Source of the DNA: Sapria himalayana
Lineage: Eukaryota; Streptophyta; Magnoliopsida; Malpighiales; Rafflesiaceae
NCBI GenBank assembly: GCA_029783825.1
Contig: JAREIK010003364.1
Span: forward strand, 62,001-126,000
Reading direction: 5' to 3'
Length of the DNA: 64,000 nucleotides
Below are positions 47,650 to 59,753 of the stretch, piece by piece. Under the pieces are notes generated by a model, which saw nothing but the letters and a program-made list of their open reading frames with translations, ran no database searches and was not told the DNA's origin. The translations under genes were made by a program, and so were the position numbers. How positions within the stretch are numbered: position 1 is the first letter of the stretch; each line of letters starts with the position of its first letter.

Positions 47650-49900
47650 ACATTTTTATATACAATATACAAAATCATTCAGGGATTATCACATAGTTCG
47701 ATCATCATGACAAATACTAGAGAACAACATATTAAAAAACTCATATCTAACCCAATAACAGATACTTTCCTTACTTTAGGTATTACTAATTTGTCACTCA
47801 CCGTCATCATTCACTCATAAATTATTGATAGACCAGTTAGTACACACTTCATAGATAATTATTTTCTATTTGCAGTTTTTTTTGTTCAAAGAGTAAAATA
47901 TTGTAATAAATAATATATCCTCTCAAATTATTAGATATGATATTATTCAACTTAGTTGATTATCTCTTGATTATGTCATACATATTTTTGATGAATCTGT
48001 TAATTTAACTTCAAAGTGTTATTTTTCAATTCAATGCAACTCAATTCTAAATTTATTTTTTTCCCTAATTATAATTAATTGTAAGATTAAAAAAATTCTA
48101 GAAAAGACACCATTTATGCTTCAACTAAGTGAATTTTATCTTATATCTTAAGGTATGATTTCCTTCTAGATACATGAGTATGTATGATACTTTGCTTATG
48201 CATTCTCAACTTAGTCATACATCATTTGCCAATCTGCACATATTTTACCTTAGCCTAAAATTTTTTTTACTATAAACTCAAAGATATATCAGTTAGGAAA
48301 ACATAATAAAATTGATATCATACATGTTAGTCCGATATAAGTAAGGAACTATTCATTCAAATACATTCAGATCTATTAAAACCTAATAGGAATACTACTA
48401 AAAAAGAAGTTTTATATTTGATTATATATATTGTTTAATGTTAAATCACATATATTTTTATATTTCATATAATTCATAAAATAATAAAAAAATAATTCGA
48501 TAAAAATATTTAAAAAATATAAAATTACAATTCATTAGAATATATATCAGGCAAATTCAATATATATTATATGGATTATAACATTATATACTAGACTTCA
48601 TGTACTAATAAACATCACAAAAAATAACTGAAAGAAAAAAAAATTGATTGAAACAACTCCAATATGCTTTTTTGGAAGGTTTGAAAGGGTTTTGGAAAAT
48701 ACATAATCTGTCCAAGATCTCTCATCTAGATTTAACTAGTTGACACATGGTCTTAATATGTATCTTTCTTGGATACTACAATATCCAAAAGGAGTAAATG
48801 TATTTTTCAATAGAAACTAGTATGATTTTCATGAGTATATACGTTATATTTTTCAAGCAAAGTCATTTTAAGGTGAGCTAGAGAAAAATAAAAATATAGA
48901 AGATATATCTTGACTCATTACTTTTCCTTATATTTCAATAATTATACTTGAAACTCCGACTAAAAATATCACTCAACTGCTATAACTAAACTTTTTGGCT
49001 CACATTATAATTATACTTCTATTGAGTCATCATATATACCAAAAAGAGTATATGTATTTTTCAACAAAAACTAGTATGATTTTCATGAGGATATACGTTC
49101 TATCTTTCAAGCAAAGTCATTTTATGGTGAGAATGGGAAGAATAAAAATATAGAAGCTATATCATGACTCATTACTTTTCCTTATATTTCGATAATTTTA
49201 CTTGAAATCCAAGCTAAAAAAAATCACTGAACTGCTATAATTGAACTTGTTGGCTCACATTATAATGCCACTTTTATTGAGTCATCATTTATACCAACAA
49301 GTAGAAATAAAATTCACTATAAAGAGAGTAATGTTTCTCAAAATAGATAAACTATGTAGAGTTCTAAAGACATGATTGCTCACAAGTTTACTTTAGTTTA
49401 GGCTCATGATAAGCCATGGACTAATAAACTAGATCACTTGAGCCTTAGAATCTATACTAGAAAGAAAGACATACACAGCATTCTCATACCAAAGACAATC
49501 CTTCTAAAGAATCATATGAACTTGCAGTCAATAATTCTGGTCTTGACATTTTGATTGCTATATAAAAAGAATAAATGAATTATATTCAACATTCAATCTT
49601 ACAAGTATGATCATACATGTGTTTTTTCTTTTTTCTTCTTTTTTATTACTTCTTTTGCAAGAACTAGGATACCTAAGTTTTATAAAAAGACATTAGCTCA
49701 CTCAGTATGATATTAGATTATGTTGAAAGAAATAATTATCCTACTACAATGAGGTATAAAAGAAATAGCATGATCAATGAAAAAGACATATTAATTGAAA
49801 ATAGATTTTCTATATAAAGAAACAATTAAAATGAAAAGATAAATTATTTTAAGATGAGATATATAACAATAAAATATACAAAGATATTAAATATTAACTA
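47650..49900 (+). mobile_element. Ty1/copia C: protease, pre-integrase, integrase and linker remnant
   Basis: Plus-strand decayed polyprotein of a different copia lineage from A/B. 48,190-48,340 reads LSHTSFANLHIFYLSLKFFF then SKIYQLGKHNKID, matching the GAG-pre-integrase pattern LGHPSF...L, SLF, CxxCxLGKHxR. At 48,340-48,400 the peptide FKYIQIY stands where the family has FxxIHSDVWGP. Further on, YDFHEDIRSIFQAKSFYGEN (about 49,075-49,140) matches VTFHExxPFF-type text behind integrase. Near 49,530-49,700, LDILIAI, YIQHSI and SYMCF follow LPIALRKGTRxCTxHPIxxFxSY. Stops and frameshifts are frequent; RT and RNase H not found. The 254-bp tandem duplication at 48,785 falls inside it. Confidence 0.7.
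48785..49293. repeat. 254-bp tandem duplication inside copia C
   Basis: 48,785-49,038 is repeated at 49,039-49,293, with phrases 'actagtatgattttcatgag', 'caagcaaagtcatttta' and 'ttttccttatatttc' in both. The copies differ at a few percent or more of sites by eye. Confidence 0.9.
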
Positions 49901-50210
49901 TTATGATATTTTCTCTCAATAAACTATGACTTTCAAACAAGTACTTATTTTATTGTCATCATCTCATAAATAAAAGATACATCTGCTAAACGTTAATAAT
50001 ATATTTTTTTACAGTAACCTTAAAAATGTGTATATGAAATACCCACTTATTTTTTAACAATACAATCATACATAATTAACAATTTATGATGATTATCACT
50101 TGGGATTTAATAATCATCAAAAGTTTGATTTATGAAATTTTCACAAGCAATCACCTCTGATTAATTTACCATAGTATCATATAGTTTTTTTTTGTTCTTT
50201 CATATGAATT

Positions 50211-50640
50211 TAAGGTGTCAAGTTGGTCGAGCAGCCCAGGCAAAACACCAGGCATGGCCCAATTCAATGATGCCAGCCCAGCACAACACAATCAAAATCA
50301 TACATTGACCTTGGTCATGTTGGTCGAGGCATAGCAGCTCGTGCATTGTTGGTCGAACAACCCAAAATTTGGTGGCTTGGCCATGCTACTATGCCATGTT
50401 GGGCAAAGCATGAAATGGCTAGCCGTGCAATGTTGTGTCATGCTAGAGAGATGAGAATTTTGGTCAGCCAGGCACGACGAGATGGCACACCCTAATGAAT
50501 GGGTCATGCCAAGTCTACTCAAACCTAGGATGGCACATACTTTGGCTATTTGCCAGGGACAAGGTGACCAGAGCCAATAGAAGTCAAGCAATAAAGAATC
50601 CATAAGGGGCACACAATATGTTAGATAATATTTCATAAAT
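50211..50640. mobile_element. hAT-like fragment
   Basis: The left end TAAGGTGTCAAGTTGGTCG matches the AGGTGTCAA end type of the other hAT-like copies. Inside are dense 'gccatgttggg', 'gcccagcacaac' and 'ccaggcacgacgag' words, the GC-richest patch of this part of the window. A minus-strand frame of 117 codons (50,298-50,651) has no recognised domain and looks accidental. Right end not identified. Confidence 0.5.
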
Positions 50641-50689
50641 CCAACCATCAATTTTTTTGTTTGATTTATGCTTGTTAATATGTATCTTA

Positions 50690-51720
50690 ATTTTATTTAC
50701 TCCTTCCACATTAACCCTATAATCCATACGGGCAAAAAAATATTAAAAAAATTGAATAAATGATCAATTTTTTTAATACTTAATTTCTATCTTAATATTT
50801 AATACACTAAAATTATACTGTAAATATGCTACTAATATTTCATATGCACCTAAATACAAAACAAATAATTAGAGTATGTACATACAAACACATATTCATC
50901 ATATCATAAAAAATCATTAAGAATTTCAAAAATAAAATTTATAACTCCTAGTTTGAATCATCAATAATAAATTATTCACTATTACTATTAACATAGTTGG
51001 ATATCACATGTTATTAGTCATCACATGACTCAAGTATCAGATATGTATAATTTCAATGAATTCCTATGTTCATTTAAAACTTTAACTTTTTTAGGCTCAT
51101 TGACAAATATGAAGTATGGAACTAATGTTATCTATTAGGTATAGTAAAATATTTTAGTAAATTTCTTATATTTTTTAATATTAGGAAAACAACTTTTATT
51201 TCTACTTATACTATTAGGTTAATTATATGATAAATACACTTAACATAAAAAATATCAACTAAGAAATTATCTATAATTATATTTACAAACATGTTAATAG
51301 GGATACTTTTATTCCAAGCATTATCAATAGTAATACTAAAAATTTTATTTTGAATATCATATTTTCTAAAAATTCTCATTTGACACTCATATATATCAAG
51401 GTTATCATAGGAAGAACGATCTCAAAAAAAATCTAAATAATTATATTTGATTTCTACTTCAAATATAACATTGAAGAATTAGACATACAAATGATATAAC
51501 ATAATGACTAGTCAAAATATTGAATATCAAGGACAACACTTTATTATGTTTCCTATGTTTATTAATTATTGATTTTTTTTTTAATTTGAAATATTTGATT
51601 ATGTAATTCCTACTTATTGATTTAAGAATTCTATGATCAGTATACTGCAAATAAATATGCATAATATTGACTACTTTATGAGCCTCCAAAAATTTAATTG
51701 ACTAACTCACGATAATAATT
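50690..51720 (+). repeat. Repeat R2, copy 2
   Basis: Collinear with 52,905-53,900: 'atgctactaatatttcatat', 'catcataaaaaatcattaag' and 'aagaatttcaaaaataaaat', then the 'cattgacaaatatgaagtatgg' stretch, then 'ttattatgtttcctatgttt'. It follows copia C and might be its 3' LTR. Confidence 0.65.
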
Positions 51721-52775
51721 AATTTTGTCTTGTCATTTTTCACAAACTAATTTTGATTAATGAAGGGGGTTGATGAGTGACCTAGTGGACTTGTGACCTA
51801 TGAGGCATGGGGGTTGGTTGTATCCAATGGAATGTGGGGAACACCATATGGTTGTTGTATGGCTGGCTATGGCGGTAAGAGCACACCACTAACCACTAAC
51901 CACAACGGTACAACCCAGCACTTGCTTTTATTTTTAAGTTAAACATTGAATAAAAAAAATTTAAATATAAATTTTAATTGAACTATACTATAATTCAATG
52001 TAAATTAAAATGAATAAAATTACTAAAAATATATATTTATTTTATTTTGAAACATCATGGCATAAGTATCATATGACAAATAAATACAAAATATATTTAA
52101 AAAAATTAAAATAAAAAAAGAAATACCTCTTCAAAATAAATACACATAACACATTACGAATAAGATGTGACAAATATGGTATTTAGTATATGTGAGTAGG
52201 TTGGTCTAAATCATCATATCTAATTCTAATGCTAGTGCTGCCTCAATATCCTCTATGTTGTTGTGTCAATCATTATCCACACTCTATTATAAATACTTAA
52301 CTTTTAATATTCATAGTCCTTTAAGCATAAAAATTTTCTATGATATCTGAACGATGTCTGAATATTCTATTTGAAATAACATTCAAACCCACGAAAAGTA
52401 AACTCAAATATAATGTTAATTCCCAAATGAACTAGTAGTTCACATATCATATTAGATTGTAGAAGATAGATAAATTCGTATAATTTTTATCAATTCACTA
52501 TATCAAAATTTTTAATATTATCATATAATTGAATGGAGGAGAAATTAATATTTAAGTATTATGATAGATCATTAGTATTCGATGAACCACTTCGATGTTT
52601 TCATTTATTAACAGATTAAATAATACATCATCTCTAAATATAGTATTCTTATCTTTACTGAAAGATTTACGATAACTATCATACATAATATGATAATATG
52701 TAAACATGTTAGTTAATTTTTAATAAATCAAATCTTTAGACTCTTCTACTTATTTCTTACAAGTGAATATTTAAT
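51721..52775. other. Unassigned stretch between R2 copies
   Basis: Contains a short GC-richer piece at 51,765-51,920 ('ggcatgggggttggttg', 'ggctggctatggcgg') absent from the third R2 copy, probably an insertion. The 52,200-52,740 part is AT-rich with no recognisable protein on either strand. Confidence 0.4.
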
Positions 52776-52784
52776 ATATATTTT

Positions 52785-52908
52785 TATATTTTTTATATTT
52801 TTTATATATTTTATATTTTTTATATTTTTTATATTTTTTATATTTTTTATATTTTTTATATTTTTTATATTTTTTATATTTTTTATATTTTTTATATTTT
52901 TTATATTT
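52785..52908. repeat. 10-bp TATATTTTTT repeat, about 12 units
   Basis: Near-perfect tandem repeat directly before the third R2 copy. One unit near 52,800 is slightly changed. Confidence 0.95.
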
Positions 52909-53900
52909 CTCACCTAAATCTTAACATCCATATTAATAGCCACGTAATAAAAAGAAGAAATATAAAAATAATATTTTAAATATTTAATTTTCATCTCAAA
53001 ATTATAACACTAAAATTAAGATATCCTTTATACATGTTAAATATACTACTAATATTGCATATATATCAAAATACAATGCATGTAATGAGAATATACATAA
53101 ACAAATACCAATTTATTTTATCATAAAAAATCTTCAAGAATTTCAAAAATAAAATGTCTCATAATTTGAATTATTAATAATAAATTTGTCACTCTTACTA
53201 TATACATATTAAATATCACATAAAGGTAGGCAATACATCACTCTAGCATCAAGTAAGTAAAATTTTAATAATGTCTAACAGCCGTTTAGAATTTTTTTTT
53301 TATTGTATGCCCATTGACAAGCATAGAGTATAAAACTCAAGTTGTTTGCTAGGTATCCTAAGTTATTTTATTAAATTTTTTATATTTTTTAATGCATGAA
53401 AAAACAATTTTTTATTTTGAGTATATTATTAAATTAATTACATGATACATACCTATCATAAAAAATATTAACTAAAAACTTGTCCTTAAAGATCATTATC
53501 AGATACTCATAAATAATGGAGTCATCATAAAAATATAGAATTTCAAAAAATCCTAAAATTTTTTTATTTACAATTTAAAATTTGCATAATGACCGGTGAG
53601 ATACATGAATAATGTTTTCGTGATTAGTCTAGATGTCAAACATCACATATACCATTTTATTATGTTTCCTAAGTTCATTAATTAATAATTATTTTTTAAT
53701 TTAAAATATTGTATTGGGTTATTCCTACTTATTAAACTAGAAATTCTATAATAAATAGGCTATAAATAAGTCTACATAATATTCAATACTCTAGGATCCT
53801 CTAAAAATTTAATCAAAATATACATAATAGTAATCAAGTTATCCATATCTTTCATCTCAAGCTCATTACGATAAATGAAAGAGGTCAATAAACTTGAAGT
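52909..53900 (+). repeat. Repeat R2, copy 3
   Basis: Third direct copy, starting 'cacctaaatcttaacatcc' and running to 'aaggcacaccactattta', which corresponds to 'agagcacaccactaacc' near 51,877. About 2.2 kb separates copies 2 and 3. Confidence 0.65.
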
Positions 53901-54334
53901 TGCTCAACTTCAAAGGCACACCACTATTTATTAATCTAGATTTTAATTAAAATAACCTTTTTTAAAAAGTATCTAGGAACACTTTAGTTTAGTTGAAGTA
54001 TCTTAATTATTTTAATCAAATATATGTTCTCTCTATACTATCACGTTCAACATAGGAGTGTCAGTACATGATATTTTATAAATTTCATAAATATGAAAAA
54101 TTTGCAAACAAATGAAAAGTATATTCCAAAACATTAACTTTTTAATATTCAATATATCACAACTAAATTATAGTTTTACCCTTTTATAGAATTGTATAAA
54201 TATATAACATTGAAATCTTTATTTAAAAACTAACCTTGCATATATAATATAATTATTAGCAAATATGATAAAATATTCCAAATTATCATATGTGTTATAT
54301 GATCTCAAAATATTAAAAATAAATTAGATAAAAT
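53901..54334. other. AT-rich spacer
   Basis: Between R2 copy 3 and the right 740-bp array. No feature recognised. Confidence 0.4.
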
Positions 54335-56935
54335 TAACCTCTCATAATTCTATTATGATATACCAATTAGTAAACTCTAGTATATTTTTATAGCTAACAC
54401 ATCTCTCAATCAATAATAAAAAATCACTTTTAATGTTTAACTCCAAAATATATAGCTTTTCTATTGATGGATATCCAAGATGATACTATACAATCACTTG
54501 ATCAATGACGACAATTAAATACTTATAACTCATGTGGGTGAAAAAAATAAGAAAAATACATCTCACTCAATCTCAAAAAAAATACATTTACCTAGTCTGA
54601 TAATCTTATACAAAAATATCATAAATTAAAAAATAGTATAGCTTAATTACTTAGCAAAATAATAAACTATAAATAAATTATATAAGACTCCAAAACAAAT
54701 AGAATGCATATAAAAAGAAAAATATCAAGATTAACATTGTAATATCAATTGACTCATATGACAATGTAGTTAGGCACCACAATATCAAAGAATCTATACT
54801 CCACAAAAAAGTATAATCACCTATGACAAGAGTATTTACTCTTTAATCTATAATTCAAATCTAAAATGAGATAGTAAAAACAAACCATAATCATGGGATT
54901 GTCTCAACTAGAGCTAACACTTTTAAGAAAAAAATTTTGAAATGCCACTTTTGAATAAGCATAAGATCATTAATAGATGTACATGAAAAAATTTTAACAT
55001 GAGTAATAAATCCAATAGCTTTCTATAAATCCTATGGATCTCACAACATACTCCACAATTTAGGATGCATATAAAATGAAAAGTATCATGAGAATGCATT
55101 GTAAACTCTAATATATTTTATTAACTAACATATGTCTCAATCAATAATAAAAGTTACTCTCTTAATGCCTAACTACAGAATCTTTAGCTTATCTAGTGAT
55201 GTATATCCAAGCTAAGAGCATATAATCAAATGACAAATGATAATTAAATACGTAGAAAAACTCATGTATGTAAAAATAAATAAATTACAAGATATCTCCC
55301 TCAATCCAAAAAAAAAAAGACATCCACACCTAGTCAGACAATCCTACATAGAAATATCATAAATTTAATAAATTATTACAACTTAATTACTTAGTTAAAT
55401 AATTAATAAGAAATAAATTATAATAAATCTCAAAAATAAAAAAAAATGCATATCAAACGAAAAGTATCAAGTTTATAATTGTAATATCAATTGATTCATA
55501 TGAGGGTATGATTAGTCACCACAATATCAAAGAATCTAAAGTCCACACAAAAAAATTGGCATTAGCTACAACATGATTATTGACTCATGAATATATAATT
55601 CAAATCTAAATTGAGATAGAAAAAAAAAACATAATCATGGGTGTGTTTCTATTGAAGCTAGCACTGTTAAGAAAAAAAATATTAAATATCACTTTTGAGT
55701 AAGCATAACAAAATTAATAGATATACACAAAGAAAGTTCAACCTAGGTGGAACCAATAGATTTCTATACATCCTATGTATCTCAAAGCATTCTCCATAAC
55801 TTAGGATACATATCAAAAGAAAAGTCTCAAGAGAATGCATAATACTCTAAAATATTTTCTTAACTAACACATCTCTCGGTATAAAAGAAGTCAATATTTA
55901 AATACTTGACTCCATAATCTTCAATTTTTCCAATGATGGATATCCAAGCTAAGAATTTACGACCAATTAATCAATGATAAATAGATACCTAAAAGAGCTC
56001 ATGTAAATGAAGAAAAATAAGTACAATTCATCTCCCTCAATCTCAAAAAAAAAAAATCTTTTCAATCGATCAATCCTACCTAAAAATATCAGAAAATAAA
56101 ATATATTATAACTCAATTAATTAGGATAATAATTAACTAGAAATAAATTATAATTAAACTCTAAAACAAAAACAATGCATATCAAAAGAAAAGTCTAAAG
56201 ATTAACATTGTAATATTCACTAACATGAATGACAACATGATTATTTACCATGATATCAATATTTGATGACTCCACAAAAAAAAATGTCATCACCTAAGGC
56301 ATGGATTTTGACTATTGACACTTGAATCTATAACTCAAGAGTCTAAAATAAGATAGTGAGAAATAAAACTATACTCATGGGAGTATTTTGGGCTAGAGCA
56401 AGCACTACACAAAAAAAAATTGAAATACCACTCTTGAGTAAGTATGACAAGATTAATAGATGTAAATGAAGAAAATTCAACCTGAGTGAATCCATTTAGC
56501 TTTCCATACTATTTATATTGATCTCACAACATTCTACATAACTCATGATGCATATCAAAAAAATCTCAAGAAACACATATCAAAAAAAGTCTTAAGAATA
56601 ACATTGTCATTTCCTCAGACTCCTGTGATGATATTATTAGCTATCATAATATCACAAATTCTATTCTACAAAAAAATGTGTTCACCTAAAACAAAAATAT
56701 TGACTCATGAAACTATAACTCTAGAATATATAATGAGATTGTGATAAAAAACCATAGTCAATGGAGTGTCTCGGGTGGAACTAGTAACACTTAAGATAAA
56801 ATACTTGAAATACCCTTTATGCAGAGCATAACATGACTAGTAATTGTACAGCAAAAAAATACAACCTTAGTGGATCAAGTAGATTCTAGTACATCCTCTA
56901 GATCTCACAACTTTCGGCATAACTCAGTGCAACAT
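54335..56935 (-). repeat. Right array of the 730-745-bp repeat (inverted)
   Basis: The anchor 'actctaatatatttt...ttaactaacacatctctca' occurs at 54,374, 55,105 and 55,844 (spacings 731 and 739). A fourth, shortened unit covers about 56,570-56,935, entering mid-unit at 'aagtcttaagaataacattg'. Reverse complemented, the units match the left array (43,142-46,925), for example 'tgtatcctaagttatggag' and 'ggatatccatcattgg'. About 3.5 units; non-coding. Confidence 0.85.
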
Positions 56936-56959
56936 TGTGCAGCATCCAACATCTCACCA

Positions 56960-56989
56960 TAGATATAGATGTAGATATAGATAGATATA

Positions 56990-57025
<36 letters not shown>

Positions 57026-57111
57026 TACATATATACACACACTATTTTCAAGATATTTATGTGGATACACACACACACACACACACACACATGTATAGAA
57101 ATGTTTATGCA

Positions 57112-57158
<47 letters not shown>

Positions 57159-57232
57159 AGAGTAGTCTATATGCACATATATATCTATTCATATATATGT
57201 ATATACATATAATTACAAGGAAACTTTGAGAA

Positions 57233-57271
<39 letters not shown>

Positions 57272-57280
57272 TATGGCTGT
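56960..57280. repeat. Microsatellite cluster
   Basis: (GATA/GTAGATATA) text, (ATGT)n 56,999-57,026, (AC)n 57,066-57,091, (TG)n 57,112-57,128, (TA)n 57,129-57,152 and (TA)n about 57,236-57,269. Frames on both strands are artefacts. Confidence 0.9.
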
Positions 57281-57399
57281 ATGTATGCATTTACATTTAT
57301 TTACATAAATCAACTATAATACTAAAATACATTTAAATATCAGCATTAATTTTGAGAAGATAAACACATACACGCACAAACACATACACATATTTTTGT

Positions 57400-57735
57400 A
57401 GTGGGTAGACAAGAACGGAGGCATCGGTGATGGGGGAGATGGCAGAGAAGGAAAGATACAGGAAGGGGTTGATGGTGAAGGGAGAGATGGAATGATGACA
57501 TGGTGAAAGAGAAAAAGGTGGAATGGGGAAGAATGAAGAATTGGGAATTGGGCATACATTTTTTTTTGTTTTTTTATAATGTGCGGAATGACTTAGGGGC
57601 ATAATGGTATTGATTATTTTGTGTGTGCCTTCAATTAATTTGTTAAGAGGTTAGTGCACATATTTTTAATTATCAAAATTTGCTTTCAAATTTTTATAAA
57701 TACTTTCATTGTGGTGCCCTAAACACAAATATCCG
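57400..57735. repeat. Purine-rich G-rich island, possible half MITE
   Basis: 57,410-57,550 is strongly purine-rich on the plus strand ('ggtgatgggggagatggcag', 'gaaggggttgatggtgaagg'). The following 'taggggcataatggt' and 'gtggtgccctaaacacaaatat' resemble, in reverse, the inner part and end of the 19,185-19,602 MITE (GC-rich core, 'ctacccttgcccctta', 'ggtgcacc...agatattt'). The other end would be lost in the microsatellites. Weak assignment. Confidence 0.35.
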
Positions 57736-57783
57736 TAAAAAAAATGAGCACGATTAGGTTGGATAAAAACCGAAAAAATGAAT

Positions 57784-58409
57784 GGAAAATTATGTTTAGG
57801 GATCAAAATAATAAAATGTATATTTTGGTCTTCTGTTCAAAAAATATATAAAAAAAATAACCAAAACTTAAAATATTTATGTTTTGGGCTTAAAAAAAAT
57901 CATATTGTGCATAACTTAAAATATGTTTTAGTTATGCATACCATGATTTATTCATAATTAATATTGGTGCTAAAATTTATATTATTTTTATGCATAACTA
58001 TAACATATTTATTTTTATGCATAACTAGTGTTATGCATTACACCAAAATTCATAACTCATTATGCAAAACGTAATACATAACATGAATCATAACTTCTTT
58101 ATGCATATCATTATGTGTTTATAAATGAGTTATACATAATGTGTTTGTACATAATGTTATGTGTTTATGCATAAAGTTATGCACAAAGGGTTAATAAGGT
58201 TATGCATACACGAGTTTATGGATAATATGAGTGTATGCAAAACATTAAATTTAAATGTATGACGTAGATATATGAGAAGGGTATGTGTATTAGCGATTTT
58301 TTAAACCCAAAACATAAATATTTTACATTTTTGGATACTTTTTTTTAATAATATTTTGATGAGACCCAAATAAATATTATTGTTTTGGACGCCTTAAACA
58401 TAATTTTCC
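57784..58409. mobile_element. MITE G1 with about 115-bp inverted ends
   Basis: The left end GGAAAATTATGTTTAGGGAT and the right end (reverse complemented GGAAAATTATGTTTAAGGCG) extend inward with 'ccaaaac...aaaatatttatgttttgggcttaaaaaa' in both. The core carries many copies of TTATGCATAA-type palindromes (57,920-58,200). No transposase. The right end runs directly into the copia D 5' LTR, so no target duplication can be read. Confidence 0.75.
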
Positions 58410-59741
58410 CAAAATGGGAAAAACGAAGTGTTATATGTTTGGTTTGTTTGTTTTTCTTTTATTTTTTGGATTGTTTTAAATTTTAAATGAGAATGAGTAC
58501 TCTCATTTAAATGGTATGTATATCAATAAAAAAATTGTCAGTTTTTGGCTTATAAAAGATGTGTATGCATATAAAAATGAATAACAAAAACTTATGCTAA
58601 AACAAAAATTAAATTAGAAGGCTCATGCACCATGCGAAAAAGTCATGTGTGATGACTATTTGTGAAAATTGGAGTCATCCCATTTGGGTTTTTTCCAAAT
58701 TAAGATTTTATCCAGTGAAAATGCTTATGGTGTGTTTGTAAAACATGGGATAATTCTCATGTTGTGTATTCTTGAATAGTGTTTGGCACGTGAGTATTTT
58801 CGTGACATGAACACAAAATATACTATGAATCTTCATGTTATTCATGAAGAGTGTAAACATTGTGTGTGGGTGCGTATTGTGAATAGTGTGGGTGCATGAA
58901 CAAACAAAGTGTGTGCATTTTTGTTTAAGTGTTGTGTGAAAATTGAAAATGAGAATCCTTGGATTCCCTTTTTCATGCATGCTTGTGTATATAAAAATGG
59001 GAATTGCTCCCATTTTTGATTTACATAGTACTTTGGTCACTATTCATTACTCTACTGAATATTTATTAAATATTATAGAACTTATTCTAAGTTTTATTAA
59101 TTTTTAAGAAATATAGTTTACTCTCATTTTCTATATATATATGTTTATTAGAGTATAGGATTCATGCAAAGATTGTGTCTAGGCCCTATCGAGTTCATCT
59201 GATTTTCTGAAGAAATTGTGATTGTGTTGGGCTCATGCTATGTTCGTGTTATTCTTTTGATGTGCTCATACTGTGCTGGTACTATGCTCATGTTGTGATA
59301 GAAGTACTTGAATTTCTTTTGAAATATTGTATCTAGAATTGAAAACAAAATTTTATAAGTGTTTTGAATACTTTTATATTTCATATGACTTGTAATAATT
59401 TGGACATTGGGACTTTGTGTGTGTATAAATATTCTACTAATTTTGGGAGTAGAATATTTATCATGATTATGTATTATTTGTGGTAGTTTATTTTTATAAG
59501 CAGAGAATCATACATATATATATTTCAGATAGTTTGAAATATATTTATTTACGTAATTTGATAGAAAATTTTGATAACCCAAAAAGTTGTCTTTCTATTG
59601 TATACTTTTTGGGTAAATTTTTTTAACAAAAATTAAATACTTTAAGAAGATCAAAAATGTCAAGTTAACTTAATAGGTAGACCAAAAATTTATTCCATAA
59701 ATATTTTTACTTTTTAGGCAGTATCTAAGTTGGCCCCAATA
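58405..59741 (+). mobile_element. Copia D 5' LTR (first bases missing)
   Basis: Aligns with 61,596-62,920 along its length; older divergence, perhaps a fifth of sites by eye. The starting TGTTAGATC of the 3' LTR is missing here: the alignment begins at 'ttcccaaaatggg', which is also the end of MITE G1. TATAAAAG at 58,551. It ends just before the primer-binding site. Open frames on its minus strand recur in the other LTR and are not genes. Confidence 0.85.
58551..58558 (+). promoter_or_regulatory. LTR TATA box (copia D 5' LTR)
   Basis: TATAAAAG about 146 bases into the LTR; the 3' LTR has the same octamer at 61,747-61,754, about 151 bases in. The conserved placement suggests the U3 promoter. 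Confidence 0.6.
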
Positions 59742-59742
59742 G

Positions 59743-59753
59743 TGGTATCAGAG
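59743..59753 (+). other. Copia D primer-binding site
   Basis: TGGTATCAGAG matches the initiator tRNA-Met site at all 11 positions shown, 1 base after the 5' LTR end. It proves plus-strand orientation. Confidence 0.85.

Noticed and set aside
50298..50651. 117-codon minus-strand frame
   Set aside because: Lies in the GC-richer hAT-like repeat text, lacks a recognised domain and has no partner frame in the related copies at 10.0, 23.3 or 30.7 kb.
58708..59040. 110-codon minus-strand frame, similar to a frame at 61,837-62,052
   Set aside because: The similarity comes from the two LTRs of copia D; it is not a conserved gene pair.
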